Notes under the pieces: generated by a model | Told to the model about the DNA's origin: nothing | Databases searched by the model: none | What the model saw: only the letters and a program-made list of their open reading frames with translations | Program-made: the position numbers and the translations under genes | Part shown: piece after piece, positions 1 through 9,327 of the stretch | Position numbering within the stretch: the stretch's first letter is position 1 | Layout of the letters: each line of letters starts with the position of its first letter | Origin: Glutamicibacter sp002979865 | Lineage (GTDB): Bacteria > Actinomycetota > Actinomycetes > Actinomycetales > Micrococcaceae | Assembly: GCF_050030965.1 (NCBI RefSeq) | Contig: NZ_CP188297.1 | Coordinates: forward strand, 2,294,001-2,358,000 | DNA: 64,000 nt | Direction: 5' to 3'

Positions 1-1
1 T

Positions 2-2575
2 TCGTGGGATCCCAAGGAGTGGATCTCCTTGATGGATCTTCCAGGCCAGGACCTGCTGGATGCGTTCGAAGCCCTGCGTGAAGCTGGAGTGCAGATCGTC
101 AACGGCGGTTCTACGGCCAAGGCCCCGGTGGAGTTCAGCGAGCAACCAGCCATGGCACACGTGGATGTGCGTCGCGGTGAACATGGCCTGAGCATGGAAG
201 GGAAGCTGCGCGGGCCGAGCGAAGAGCACGTCTACCTCTTGCCCATAGGCACGCCGCCGACCTTGTTGGCTTACGCGTCCAGCCCCTTGCCGAAGGCCAG
301 GGAAATCGGTTTGGCCCGGTTCGCTGAACCGGTCACGAAGGAACTGGCCACATTTATTGAATCCGGTGCGCAATCCATCCCGCAGGAAGGCGTTGAGCTT
401 TTCGAGCGCCAGCACCTGGACCGATTGCGCCTGATGGCACCGTTGAAGAGCGAGGATGACAGCTACAGCATCCCTGTTCCAGCACGCCCCAGCCTCAAGC
501 TGTCCCTGGAGAGCATCCGAACTCCGCTGACCGTGAGCTATTCCTGGGAGTACGCCTCCGCGGGCCCCCGCCAGTATGCCGTGGAAAAGGAAATTGCTGC
601 TTCGGTGCAGGACAAGCTCGGCGCGCAGGCTTCCTTGGGGCAACTGACCTCTTCAGGAATCTTCCCGCCGAAGGAATTCAGCACCTCCGAATCCATCGAT
701 TTCTTGGTCTACGCATTGCCGCTATTGGCAGAGCATCCCGATGTGGTCGTTGAAGAGCAGAACAGGCTGCCGAAGTACCGGATCAGCCACGCCCCGGCCG
801 CTGTCAGTGTCGAAGCCGGCGAAAGCACGGGGGACTGGTTCGACTTGTCTGTGGAAGTGCTCCTGGACGAGACCAAGGTCCCGTTCCCACTGCTGCTGGA
901 GGCCTTGACCAAGCAAGATGAGTATCTCGTCCTCGATGACCTTACGGTGATCCCGATTGATGGTGCAGATTTCACGCAGCTGCGCCAGCTGATATCAGAG
1001 GCCGGGGAGCTGGGCACGGTGCAGGGCGATACGATCCGCATCCATAAGTTGAGCATCGACTGGTGGCAAGAACTGGTGGATCTGGGCATTATCGAAGCCC
1101 AGCACAACCAGTGGCTGCAGACCATGAAGGCGCTGCAAAGCGGTGAAGAAATGCAGCCGGTCCAGCTAGCGGAAACGTTCAACGCTGAACTGCGCCCGTA
1201 TCAGGGCCACGGCCTATCCTGGCTCAACTTCTTGCGTACCCATGATCTCGGTGGCGTCCTTGCCGACGATATGGGTCTGGGCAAGACCGTCCAGTTGCTG
1301 GCTTGCCTTGAACAAGCGCGCGTCGAGGATCCTGCCCAGAAATTCCTGGTGCTGGCTCCTACCTCGGTGGTGGGCAACTGGATCAATGAGGCGCAGCGAT
1401 TTGCGCCGCAGATGAGAGTCACCGGCATCACTTCAACAGCTAGAAAGAGCGGCCAAAGCATGGCGTCGCAGATCGGTGACGCCCAATTGGTAGTTACCAG
1501 CTACACGATCTTCCGCCTGGCCTATGAGGATTTTGAAGCCGCCGGATTCAACGTCATGATCATGGACGAGGCCCAGCAACTGAAGAACCATGCCTCCAAA
1601 GGCTACAAGCAGGCCCGGCAGCTGCCAGTGCCGTGCAAATTCGTGGTCACTGGCACTCCCATGGAAAACAACCTGCTGGAACTGTGGGCGTTGGTCTCAC
1701 TGGCTGCACCAGGCCTGCTGGGCGGTGCGAAGTCCTTTAAGGACAACTACCAGAAGCCCATTGCCGACGGAGACCAGGAGCGCCTGGAGCGCCTGAAGAG
1801 CCGACTGCGTCCGTTCGTGCTGCGCCGTACCAAGGAACAGGTCGTTCCAGAGTTGCCGGCGAAGACCGAGCAGGTGCTGGAAGTCGAACTGGAGCCGGGG
1901 CACCGCAAAGCTTATGACCGCCGCTTCCAGCGTGTGCGGCAAGAAGTTCTGGGGCTGGTTGACGACGTTGATTCGAATCGCTTCCAGATTCTCCAATCGC
2001 TGACCTTGCTGCGCCAGCTGGCCTTGGATCCGTCCTTGGTAGGCGAGGGCGATGCTCCGAGCGCGAAGCTGGAAATGCTGCGCGAACTCATGGGGGACGC
2101 GGTTTCTGAAGGGCATAAGATTCTGGTCTTCAGCCAATTCACCAGTTTCTTGGCCAAGGCACGCGACGTCGCTGAAGAGCTGGGCATTGAGCACGGATAC
2201 CTTGATGGGTCCACCACTGGCCCAAAGCGCAAGGAACTGATTGACGGTTTCAGCGAGGGAGATTTCCCGGTCTTCTTCATCTCGCTGAAGTCCGGCGGCT
2301 TCGGCATTAATCTCACTTCCGCCGACTACTGCATCTTGCTGGACCCATGGTGGAACCCGCAGGCCGAAGCCCAGGCTATTGACCGGGCCCACCGCATTGG
2401 GCAAACTCGTCCGGTCTATGTGTATCGCTTGGTGGCAAAGGACACCATCGAATCCAAGGTGCTCGCGCTGCAGGCCAAGAAGACGCAGCTGTTCAATGAT
2501 GTCCTGGGAGAGACTGCCCAAGCCGCGCAGAGTGCTGCGTTAAGCGCCGATGATTTCCTGGCGCTGATGGAGTGA
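2..2575 (+). CDS. SNF2/HepA-family DEAD-box helicase, 5' end cut by window edge
   Basis: Superfamily 2 ATP-dependent DNA translocase of the SNF2 type. The reading frame is open from base 2 and the residues before the first ATG (base 29) read as normal protein, so the gene starts outside the window and the ATG is not the true start. Numbering from the window edge, the Walker A motif DDMGLGKT is at about residues 422-429, the DEAQ box at 522-525 and TGTPMENN follows. The helicase C domain shows LVFSQFTSF, SLKSGGFGINLTSADY and AIDRAHRIGQ. Full-length relatives are usually over 1000 residues and often carry an N-terminal SWIM zinc finger, which would lie upstream. The role is probably chromatin or transcription-complex remodelling; the exact target is unknown. 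Confidence 0.93.
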   Translation, partial: SWDPKEWISLMDLPGQDLLDAFEALREAGVQIVNGGSTAKAPVEFSEQPAMAHVDVRRGEHGLSMEGKLRGPSEEHVYLLPIGTPPTLLAYASSPLPKAREIGLARFAEPVTKELATFIESGAQSIPQEGVELFERQHLDRLRLMAPLKSEDDSYSIPVPARPSLKLSLESIRTPLTVSYSWEYASAGPRQYAVEKEIAASVQDKLGAQASLGQLTSSGIFPPKEFSTSESIDFLVYALPLLAEHPDVVVEEQNRLPKYRISHAPAAVSVEAGESTGDWFDLSVEVLLDETKVPFPLLLEALTKQDEYLVLDDLTVIPIDGADFTQLRQLISEAGELGTVQGDTIRIHKLSIDWWQELVDLGIIEAQHNQWLQTMKALQSGEEMQPVQLAETFNAELRPYQGHGLSWLNFLRTHDLGGVLADDMGLGKTVQLLACLEQARVEDPAQKFLVLAPTSVVGNWINEAQRFAPQMRVTGITSTARKSGQSMASQIGDAQLVVTSYTIFRLAYEDFEAAGFNVMIMDEAQQLKNHASKGYKQARQLPVPCKFVVTGTPMENNLLELWALVSLAAPGLLGGAKSFKDNYQKPIADGDQERLERLKSRLRPFVLRRTKEQVVPELPAKTEQVLEVELEPGHRKAYDRRFQRVRQEVLGLVDDVDSNRFQILQSLTLLRQLALDPSLVGEGDAPSAKLEMLRELMGDAVSEGHKILVFSQFTSFLAKARDVAEELGIEHGYLDGSTTGPKRKELIDGFSEGDFPVFFISLKSGGFGINLTSADYCILLDPWWNPQAEAQAIDRAHRIGQTRPVYVYRLVAKDTIESKVLALQAKKTQLFNDVLGETAQAAQSAALSADDFLALME

Positions 2576-2583
2576 GCCTAAAA

Positions 2584-2625
2584 AGCTGAAGCCTTGGAAA
2601 CCAGAAGGTCTCCAAGGCTTCAGCT
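2584..2625. terminator. Bidirectional hairpin terminator
   Basis: Perfect 15-bp inverted repeat (AGCTGAAGCCTTGGA at 2584-2598 and its complement at 2611-2625) with a 12-nt loop. It lies between the helicase stop and the converging MarR gene. A-rich bases on the helicase side give a U-run for the minus-strand transcript. Confidence 0.8.
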
Positions 2626-2637
2626 GATGATCGGGGA

Positions 2638-3090
2638 CTAGAGAATCTGTTCAAAACTGTCGTTGAGGCGGTGCAGGAGATCTCCAAAATTCTTCAGTTC
2701 GGAGGCTTCCCATTCCTTGAGCTGGCGGCGCAGTTCCTCACGCAGCGTGTTACCGCTGGAGCGCCATTTTTCCTTGGCGTTTTCTGTTGCCGAGACCAGC
2801 TGGGCTCGGCCATCGGAAGGATCCTGGGTGCGGGTGACAAGTTCCAGAGACTCGAGGTGCTGCACGAGGCGGGAAATAGTCGCCTTGTCCAGACGCAGTT
2901 TTTCTGCGAGTGCTCCCTGTTGCTGGGCTTCATCACGGATGACCACTGCAAGCAAGCGGTACCCCGGATCCTGCAGGTCCGGGTGGATGATCTTGGCGCG
3001 ACGGATCAGCATCTGGCGGGCGCGCAATAAGATGGCGGTGAATTCTTCTTCGACCGTCTGCATCAGTTCTTCTTCTTGCATACAAACCAT
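2638..3090 (-). CDS. MarR-family transcriptional regulator
   Basis: A 150-residue winged-helix protein of MarR size and layout: an N-terminal helix, an HTH around LAEKLRLDKATISRLVQHLE, the wing with DPSDGRAQLVSAT, and a C-terminal dimerisation helix. The start at 3090 is preceded by TAATCT 5 nt upstream, which could be the -10 of a leaderless transcript; the internal Met at 3081 is an alternative. It is divergent from the extradiol dioxygenase at 3505, and both promoters carry TAATGGT, so it probably regulates that gene and itself. The ligand is unknown, though phenolics are common for MarR proteins beside ring-cleavage enzymes. Confidence 0.85.
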   Translation of the reverse strand: MVCMQEEELMQTVEEEFTAILLRARQMLIRRAKIIHPDLQDPGYRLLAVVIRDEAQQQGALAEKLRLDKATISRLVQHLESLELVTRTQDPSDGRAQLVSATENAKEKWRSSGNTLREELRRQLKEWEASELKNFGDLLHRLNDSFEQIL

Positions 3091-3504
3091 TCTAAAGATT
3101 AATGGTCAATAAGTCTGATATTGGAGACCGCAGCCGTTCGAAGCCGAAGTGTTGAACGTACTGCGAATCCCCAGCTGAGCGTAATTAATGGCTTGGAAAA
3201 GACTGGCCAGGCAACGCCTGATGCCTGCAAAGCCGTACAGTTCCACTGCTCCGGCGCAGCTTAGGACCGACTTGCCAATTGCATTCGTGATTAGAGAAGC
3301 AATAGATTCCCGCCGCCGCTCAGAAGCAGAGCAAGAAAGCCATGGCCTCCGTTGCCGCTGGCGTTGGACCCAACGTGGTGCGGCGAAGCTGTCCGCACTG
3401 TCCACGGCCCTCTTGGAGAGCATTGAGGGTCTTGCATGAATTGGATATCGGGATTCATGAAAATAAAGCTTGACGCTTCAACTAATGGTTGGTAGTTTTT
3501 AATC
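3091..3504. other. Divergent intergenic region, no convincing gene
   Basis: A 414-bp stretch between the MarR gene and the dioxygenase. Short open frames exist on both strands but none has an RBS or a recognisable protein. The ends hold the two promoters, each with the heptamer TAATGGT (3100-3106 and 3483-3489). The middle could be decayed coding sequence but I could not assign it. Confidence 0.5.
3470..3504 (+). promoter_or_regulatory. Leaderless promoter of the dioxygenase gene with possible MarR site
   Basis: TTGACG at 3470-3475, a 17-bp spacer and TAGTTT at 3493-3498, followed by only 6 nt before the ATG at 3505, which predicts a leaderless mRNA. The spacer contains CAAC-TAATG-GTTG (3479-3491), a small dyad that shares TAATGGT with the MarR promoter and is a candidate operator. 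Confidence 0.6.
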
Positions 3505-4302
3505 ATGAATCAGCTATCCGATACCCCTCCCGTCTTGTTCCTTAGCCATGGTGCACCGCCACTGGCCGACGACCAGCGCTGGACCCAGGAGCTGGCTAGC
3601 TGGTCCGGCACTTTCGAGAAGCCGAAAGATATTCTGATGATCTCCGCGCACTGGGAAAATGCGCCGGTGACGCTGAGTGCTACCCAGCAGAAGAACGAAT
3701 TGGTCTACGACTTCTGGGGCTTCGACCAGAAGTACTACGACGTTCGCTACGATGCGGCAATGGCGCCCGAGCTGGCCAATGAAGTCGAACGGCTGACCTC
3801 GGCTTATGGCCATCACGTGGAGCGCGACGAGACGCGTGGGCTGGACCATGGCGCCTACGTGCCGCTGAAGGAAATGTTCCCGGATGCGGATGTACCTGTG
3901 GTGCAGATGTCCATGCCAACACTGGATCCTGCAGGACTCTTTGATCTGGGCAAGAGCTTGGCGCCCTTGCGCGAGCGGGGAACCTTGATCGTTGGTTCCG
4001 GATTCACCACCCACAACTTGCGCTGGTTCAACCCAGCCGGCGGGCCGGATTCGGCGCCGCCATCGGCCTCCAGCGAGTTCGACCATTGGGCCGAGGAGGC
4101 AATGGCCCGCGGGGATGTGGACTCCATCCTCGACTTCCTGCACAAGGCCCCGGCGGCCCGCGAAGCGCACCCGCGCTCGGAGCATTGGGCTCCGCTGTAC
4201 GTTGCGCTGGGTGCGGCATACGCCTCGGGTGGAATTGATGCCAAGACGGCAATTGACGGTTTCTGGTACGGCCTGTCCAAGCGCTCCTGGACCTTGAGCT
4301 AG
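3505..4302 (+). CDS. DODA-type class III extradiol dioxygenase (YgiD/LigB family)
   Basis: A 265-residue protein matching the 4,5-DOPA dioxygenase extradiol family, non-haem metal enzymes that open catechol rings. Conserved histidines are visible at 15 (LSHGAPP), 49 (SAHWE), 115 (DHGAYVPL), 170 (GFTTHNLRWF) and 227 (SEHWAPL). In YgiD the equivalents of the first two and the last bind zinc, and the others are catalytic. The length is typical. The divergent MarR regulator suggests induction by an aromatic compound. The true substrate cannot be told from sequence; L-DOPA or another catechol is possible, and several bacterial members have no known physiological role. Confidence 0.85.
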   Translation: MNQLSDTPPVLFLSHGAPPLADDQRWTQELASWSGTFEKPKDILMISAHWENAPVTLSATQQKNELVYDFWGFDQKYYDVRYDAAMAPELANEVERLTSAYGHHVERDETRGLDHGAYVPLKEMFPDADVPVVQMSMPTLDPAGLFDLGKSLAPLRERGTLIVGSGFTTHNLRWFNPAGGPDSAPPSASSEFDHWAEEAMARGDVDSILDFLHKAPAAREAHPRSEHWAPLYVALGAAYASGGIDAKTAIDGFWYGLSKRSWTLS

Positions 4303-4325
4303 GCGATATCCCTATCTTTCCCGCA

Positions 4326-4357
4326 GCAAGCGCGGCACCGATTGGTGCCGCGCTTGC
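4326..4357. terminator. Bidirectional hairpin terminator
   Basis: A perfect 14-bp stem (4326-4339 with 4344-4357) and a GATT loop between the dioxygenase and the converging protease gene. There is no U-tract, as is common for actinobacterial terminators. Confidence 0.75.
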
Positions 4358-4389
4358 GCAGGTAATAGTGGACTTTTCTGGTCGATCCT

Positions 4390-6351
4390 CTAGCTGGCGG
4401 CTACCGATGCATCATCAATGCGGAACAAGGTAGCCTGCGAGCTGTCTTCCACGCCCTTGAAACGCAAAGTAACGGTCTTACCGCGGAAGTTGTTCAGGTC
4501 AACAGCCTGCAGTTCGTACGACGAGCCGGCATCCAAGTTCGACCAGGTGCCCATGTTGTAGGTTCCGTAGCCGTCCAGAACCTGTACGGTCAGCTTGTCG
4601 TACTGGCTATAGGCAGTAGTTTCATTGGTCAGCACATGCAGGTAGAACTCCAGCTGCGCATTGGTGGCATCTGCCGGGATGGCGACCTTCTGGTCCAGGG
4701 TGTAGGTGTTGGAATTGCCCCAACCATTCAGCCCAGCTAATCCGCTGCCGGAGCGGGCTGCCGAGCCGGACTCGAAGGTGTCGGCGCGGTTGGCGGTCCA
4801 GTAATCCGCCCCGTTCTCGAAGCCAGCATTCTTCAGCAGGTTGCCGCTTGGCTCCGGATCCGGAGTTGGCTCCGGGGTTGGTGTTGGGTTGCTGCCGTCC
4901 AGGGCATTCATGATCTTGGCGGCATCCACCAGTCCGGCGCCGCAACCGATGCTGCAACCGCCTGGCATCGCGCGGGTGCCCTGCTTCAACGCAGTTTCCA
5001 CGGAGGCGGGGGACATCCCAGGGTCTGCCGACTTCATCAGTGCGACCATGCCCGCTACGTGCGGGGTGGCCATGGAAGTGCCCTGGTAGAAGGCATAGCC
5101 CTGGCTGGATGGAGTAGTGGTGCCGGTATTGATGGTGGACAGCACGCCTTGGCCGGCGTAGCGGGTGTCGCCACCAGGTGCGGTGACGTCAACGGCCGAG
5201 CCGTAGTTCGTGTAGTACGACGGAGCGCCCGAAGGGTTGCTTGCCGCTACGGTAATGACGTTTTCGCAGTTGGCCGGGCGGGAATTCGAAGCGTTCTGGC
5301 TTTCGTTGCCGGCGGCAACTACCACCGAGGTGCCGCGCAGAACCGCGGCGTTGATGGCCGCCTGGTAGGTAGTTCCGCAAGCGCCGCCACCGCCCAGGGA
5401 CATGTTGATGGTGTCTGCCGGGGTTGGGTTATTGGCAATTCCCGGGACCGAACCGCCCGAAGCCCAAATGATGGCATCGGCGATATCGGACAGGCTGCCG
5501 CCGCACTTGGCCAGGACGCGGACCGGCTGGATCTTGGCATCCGGGGCAACTCCGGCCACGCCGCTGGAGTTGTTGGTGACTGCGGCTACGGTGCCGGCCA
5601 CGTGGGTGCCGTGCCAAGAGGAATTGCCCGAGTAGCTGCCGCCGCATTCGCCGGCGGCGTACCAGTCGCCCTCATCCTGGGGGTTCGCGTCGCGGCCGTT
5701 GCCGTCGCGGGCCGAGGTAGAGCTGGAGACGAAGTCGTAGCCGGAAACGATGTTGGCGTTCAGGTCCGAGTGCGAGGTGATGCCGGTATCCAGGACAGCG
5801 ACGATGCTGCCCTCGCCGGTGGCGATGTCCCAGGCCGAAGGCAAGCGCATCCCGTTGGTGCCGCTGTAGTGCCACTGCTCGCCGTACCGGGTGTCGTTAG
5901 GCGTCATGGAAATCTTCATAATGGCATCGGGTTCCACCGATTCCACGAGACCAGACTGCGCAATATCGGCCATGAACTCCTTGGCGCCTTTGCCCTTGAG
6001 TTTCTTGTCGGCCTTCACCACGAAGCTGCCGGTGGCCATGGCTCGCATTTCCTTGACGGTAACGCCTGCTGCCTTGGCTGCTTTGCCCCAGGCCTTGGCG
6101 CGGGAGGACTTGCCCGTCTGCGTGGCTGAAGCCTTGTAGGTGACGATGAACTGGTCGTAGGCCTCGCCTGATTGAACCGAACCGATCTTGACCTTGTCTT
6201 CGCCATTTGCCTTGGGGAGGGACTTTTCAGCGGGAGCCGATACGGGGGAGGCGGTAGCTGGCAAGGCGCCAGCGCCGAAGCCGCTCATGCCGATCACTAC
6301 GGCCGCGGAGACGGCCAGGGTTCTCCGAAGAGGGGTAGAAAAACGTGCCAT
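4390..6351 (-). CDS. Secreted subtilisin-like serine protease (S8) with C-terminal jelly-roll-like domain
   Basis: A 653-residue exported protease. The start at 6351 is chosen because AGGAGA sits 6 nt upstream and the next residues (MARFSTPLRRTLAVSAAVV) form a classical signal peptide; the frame is open 16 codons further. An inhibitor I9-type propeptide (about 60-150) precedes the S8 domain with catalytic Asp188 (AVLDTGI), His247 (HGTHVAGT), oxyanion Asn349 (AAGNES) and Ser426 (GTSMATPHVAG). A Pro/Thr-rich linker (about 487-503) leads to a roughly 150-residue C-terminal domain starting NLLKNAGFENG, typical of carbohydrate-binding or P-domain-like modules. It is probably an extracellular protein-degrading enzyme. 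The gene is monocistronic. Confidence 0.93.
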   Translation of the reverse strand: MARFSTPLRRTLAVSAAVVIGMSGFGAGALPATASPVSAPAEKSLPKANGEDKVKIGSVQSGEAYDQFIVTYKASATQTGKSSRAKAWGKAAKAAGVTVKEMRAMATGSFVVKADKKLKGKGAKEFMADIAQSGLVESVEPDAIMKISMTPNDTRYGEQWHYSGTNGMRLPSAWDIATGEGSIVAVLDTGITSHSDLNANIVSGYDFVSSSTSARDGNGRDANPQDEGDWYAAGECGGSYSGNSSWHGTHVAGTVAAVTNNSSGVAGVAPDAKIQPVRVLAKCGGSLSDIADAIIWASGGSVPGIANNPTPADTINMSLGGGGACGTTYQAAINAAVLRGTSVVVAAGNESQNASNSRPANCENVITVAASNPSGAPSYYTNYGSAVDVTAPGGDTRYAGQGVLSTINTGTTTPSSQGYAFYQGTSMATPHVAGMVALMKSADPGMSPASVETALKQGTRAMPGGCSIGCGAGLVDAAKIMNALDGSNPTPTPEPTPDPEPSGNLLKNAGFENGADYWTANRADTFESGSAARSGSGLAGLNGWGNSNTYTLDQKVAIPADATNAQLEFYLHVLTNETTAYSQYDKLTVQVLDGYGTYNMGTWSNLDAGSSYELQAVDLNNFRGKTVTLRFKGVEDSSQATLFRIDDASVAAS

Positions 6352-6931
6352 TGATGTTCTCCTTGTAGGGTTTTTGGGCGCACAAAGGTCGGTGATCAAT
6401 CGATGTGGTGTGTGCCGGTAGGAGCGTAACTGCTCGGCAACTCCTAAAGGAAGTACTTCTCAAATAAATCTTTTATATTCGCTCATGTACTAAAAAGGTG
6501 TTTCACATATTTCTGTGGAACTATCCCGGCGGACTCGCAGATTCGAAAAATGAATGATGGTTATCTGCATGTTTGGGGAGTTCGAAATTTTCAGATCCGC
6601 ACTGACCATGGAAAACACATAATTATTTGCATAGCGAACGCTATCTTTCCAAAGTTGTTTCACGCTAGAAGTACATTCCGGGATCCAGCTCTCCTGGCGT
6701 CGAAGCCTTGGTCCAAGCGTGCTAGGTATCTTGGCTAATTCATTGAATAAATGGCGCCCCTCCGGATTCGGCACCGTGCGATGGCTGATAGCGCCTTGGT
6801 TGCCAGCTCATCGGCTGGACGCTTGGCCAGCCCATCAGTTCCGCCGAGTTACCGTTCGGGAGACAGCTGGCAACGGATTGCTTCGGCAGGCCCAAGATGC
6901 CCACCGGCGCGAATACCGGTGCTGCACGTAT
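6352..6931. other. Intergenic region, partly AT-rich, no supported gene
   Basis: About 580 bp upstream of the protease. The first part holds the protease leader. Bases about 6440-6680 are visibly richer in A/T than the surroundings. Short frames there (for example 6490-6774 minus) have no RBS or family resemblance. A weak hairpin, CACCGG/CCGGTG at 6902-6907 and 6916-6921, lies just downstream of the AEC transporter stop and may end its transcript. Confidence 0.5.
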
Positions 6932-7873
6932 CTAGCCCAGCAAGAAGGCAATGACCAGCACACTGGGAAAGGTCAGCAGGGTGCTTGCCAGCACCACTTC
7001 GCGCGGCACGGCGACGGGCAACTTGAATTGCTGGGCAAACAGCAAGACGTTTTGCGCGGTTGGAAGCGCCGCCATGATCACTACTCCGAGAAGTTCGATT
7101 CCGGATAGGCCGAAAACGAAGCGGGCAACGAGCCAGGCGAGCAAAGGCATGAAGAACACCTTGAACGCGGTCGCCAGATAGATTTCGCCGCGCAGGTTCT
7201 TATCTGACAATGGACGCTGGCCGTATAGCGCCATTCCAAAGGACATCAGCAACAGGGGGATGGATGCGTCGCCAATCATTTGCACTGGCGCATGAATGAC
7301 TTCGGGCAGTGCCAGGCCAAAGAAGGAGAACACCGCACCGAGGAAGGTCGCAATAGTGACAGGGTTGGCGATGGGCTTGAGGATCATTTTCGCACCGGGC
7401 AGGCTATCCGCGCCACCGGACTTGGCGCGGGAGAGCACCGCGAACATGCACAGGTAGACGGGAGCGATGATCAGCAACTGCGCGATGAGCACCGACACTA
7501 CGGGACTGGTGCTGCCCACCGCATAAAGGGCCAGCGGCACACCGATATTTCCAGCATTCACATAACTCGTGGACATGGCCGCAACGGGCAGCCGATGAGC
7601 TGGAGTCTTGAAGGTCAGCCGCGCGACCAAGGCATAAGCGGAGCCGGTCAGCACGGCAACCATCAAGGCTATCGGGGTGAATACACCAACCACCGCATGC
7701 AGATCGGTGCTGGCAAGCAGAGTGAACATCAGGGCGGGGTTGGTGATGTAGAAGATGAGCGGGGTCAGCCCCTGGGCAATGGCCGCGCGTTGTCGCGGCA
7801 GCGCGACCGACGTCAGCAGGCCGATGCCGATGAGGATCAAGACAACGGAGAATCCCTGTAGAACTCCTTGCAT
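6932..7873 (-). CDS. AEC-family (auxin efflux carrier type) permease
   Basis: A 313-residue membrane protein with about ten hydrophobic segments in the two five-helix repeats of the AEC/bile-acid-arsenite superfamily. The family hallmark around SYVNAGNIGVPLALYAVG (about residues 104-121) is clear. It follows gudD on the same strand, but a strong hairpin separates them. Bacterial AEC proteins move dicarboxylates and similar anions, so uptake or export of an aldarate or a pathway product is plausible from context. Substrate and direction are not shown by the sequence. Confidence 0.85.
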   Translation of the reverse strand: MQGVLQGFSVVLILIGIGLLTSVALPRQRAAIAQGLTPLIFYITNPALMFTLLASTDLHAVVGVFTPIALMVAVLTGSAYALVARLTFKTPAHRLPVAAMSTSYVNAGNIGVPLALYAVGSTSPVVSVLIAQLLIIAPVYLCMFAVLSRAKSGGADSLPGAKMILKPIANPVTIATFLGAVFSFFGLALPEVIHAPVQMIGDASIPLLLMSFGMALYGQRPLSDKNLRGEIYLATAFKVFFMPLLAWLVARFVFGLSGIELLGVVIMAALPTAQNVLLFAQQFKLPVAVPREVVLASTLLTFPSVLVIAFLLG

Positions 7874-7924
7874 ATTGCCTTTCCCGCCCGGTACTGGTGT
7901 TCCCAGCTCCGGGGCTTCTCGAAG

Positions 7925-7967
7925 CCGTGGACGGCGAGGGTGCGAATGCTCCCTCTACCGTCCACGG
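7925..7967 (-). terminator. Hairpin terminator after gudD
   Basis: A 10-bp perfect stem CCGTGGACGG / CCGTCCACGG (7925-7934, 7958-7967) extended by AGGG/CCCT inside. It lies in the 122-bp gap between gudD and the AEC permease, so the permease may have its own promoter or be expressed by read-through. Confidence 0.65.
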
Positions 7968-7995
7968 TGCATTATTCAGATTCCCTGGCAGCCCA

Positions 7996-9324
7996 TCAGC
8001 GAACCAGCGCGGGACTCTTCGAATCGAAGGTCCAGCCGGGAATCAGGTATTGCATGGACACCGAGTCGTCACGCGAGCCCAACCCATGTTCCAGGTACAG
8101 TTCGTGGGCTTGGGCGACCCGATCCATGTCCAGGCTGACACCCAAGCCGGACCGCTGCGGAACCTTGATCTCTCCGTCCCGAATCACCAATGGTTCCTCG
8201 GTCAGGCCCTGTCCATCCTGCCAGATCCAGTGGGTATCGAGTGCCGTGATCTCGCCCGGAGCAGCGGCGCCGACCTGGGTGAACATCGCCAGCGAAATGT
8301 CGAAGTGGTTGTTCGAGTGCGACCCCCAAGTCAGTCCGAACTCGTTGCACAGCTGGGCAACGCGCACTGAACCGGACATGGTCCAGAAATGCGGATCTGC
8401 CAGGGGGATGTCTACCGCATTGGTGCGCACCGCGTGCGCCATTTCTCGCCAGTCAGTCGCAATCATGTTCGTGGCGGTCTGCAGACCGGTCGCCCTGCGG
8501 AATTCGCTTATGACCTCGCGGCCCGAGAAGCGGCCCTCAGGGCCGCACGGATCCTCGGCATAGGCCACCACTCCACGCATGCGCTTGCCAAGCCGGATAG
8601 CATCTTCGAGCAGCCAGCCGCCATTGGGGTCAAGCGTGATCCGGGCTTCGGGGAAGCGTTCCTTCAAAGCGATGACAGCATCGACCTCGGAGTCCCCGTC
8701 CTGGACGCCGCCCTTCAGCTTGAAATCCTTGAACCCGTAACGTGCCTGCGCCGCCTCGGCCAGGCGCACCACGGCTTCTGGCGTCATGGCTTCCTCGCGG
8801 CGCAAGCGCTCCCAATCGTCGTTGCCCTGCGGTTCGCGCAGATACGGCAGATCCGTCGTATCCGGGTTGCCCACGTAGAACAGGTAACCGAGCATCGGAA
8901 CCGCGTCGCGCTGCTGCCCATCGCCGAGCAGTTCGGCCGCCGGCACTCCGAGGAACTGGCCGTGCAAATCCAGCAGTGCAGACTCAAGTGCGGTGACTGC
9001 GTGCACGGTGGTGCGCAAATCGAAGGTCTGTGCACCGCGTCCGCCGGAATCGAGGTCTGCGAAGCGGGCTGCCACCTGGCGCAGCAGCGAACGGTAAGTC
9101 GCCACAGGGGCGCCGGTAATCAGTGTGCCGGCCTCCTCTATGGTCGAACGGATCGCTTCGCCGCCAGGTACCTCGCCGAGGCCAGTGCGGCCTTCGGAGT
9201 CAGTGATGATAGCGATATTGCGCGTGAAGAACGGCCCGTGCGCCCCGGAGAGGTTCAGCAGCATGGAGTCATGCCCGGCGACCGGGATGACCTTCACCGA
9301 GGCAATGGTGGGCTGGGAAGTCAT
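7996..9324 (-). CDS. gudD: Glucarate dehydratase
   Basis: An enolase-superfamily enzyme that dehydrates D-glucarate (and L-idarate) to 5-keto-4-deoxyglucarate. The 442 residues match the family length. The catalytic lysines are in FKLKGG (202-204), metal and active-site residues are Asp232/Asn234 (LDPNGGW), Glu257 (AEDPCG) and Asn286 (TATNMIATD), and the general-base His336 lies in SHSNNHFD; all are diagnostic of GudD rather than another enolase subgroup. It lies 3 bp downstream of the aldehyde dehydrogenase in a kdgD-ALDH-gudD operon, together a complete route from glucarate to 2-oxoglutarate. It is probably controlled by the adjacent LysR regulator. Confidence 0.95.
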   Translation of the reverse strand: MTSQPTIASVKVIPVAGHDSMLLNLSGAHGPFFTRNIAIITDSEGRTGLGEVPGGEAIRSTIEEAGTLITGAPVATYRSLLRQVAARFADLDSGGRGAQTFDLRTTVHAVTALESALLDLHGQFLGVPAAELLGDGQQRDAVPMLGYLFYVGNPDTTDLPYLREPQGNDDWERLRREEAMTPEAVVRLAEAAQARYGFKDFKLKGGVQDGDSEVDAVIALKERFPEARITLDPNGGWLLEDAIRLGKRMRGVVAYAEDPCGPEGRFSGREVISEFRRATGLQTATNMIATDWREMAHAVRTNAVDIPLADPHFWTMSGSVRVAQLCNEFGLTWGSHSNNHFDISLAMFTQVGAAAPGEITALDTHWIWQDGQGLTEEPLVIRDGEIKVPQRSGLGVSLDMDRVAQAHELYLEHGLGSRDDSVSMQYLIPGWTFDSKSPALVR

Positions 9325-9327
9325 GGA

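Noticed and set aside
5059..6129. 356-codon plus-strand frame
   Set aside because: Antisense to the subtilisin catalytic domain; Gly/Val/Ala-rich without recognisable features.
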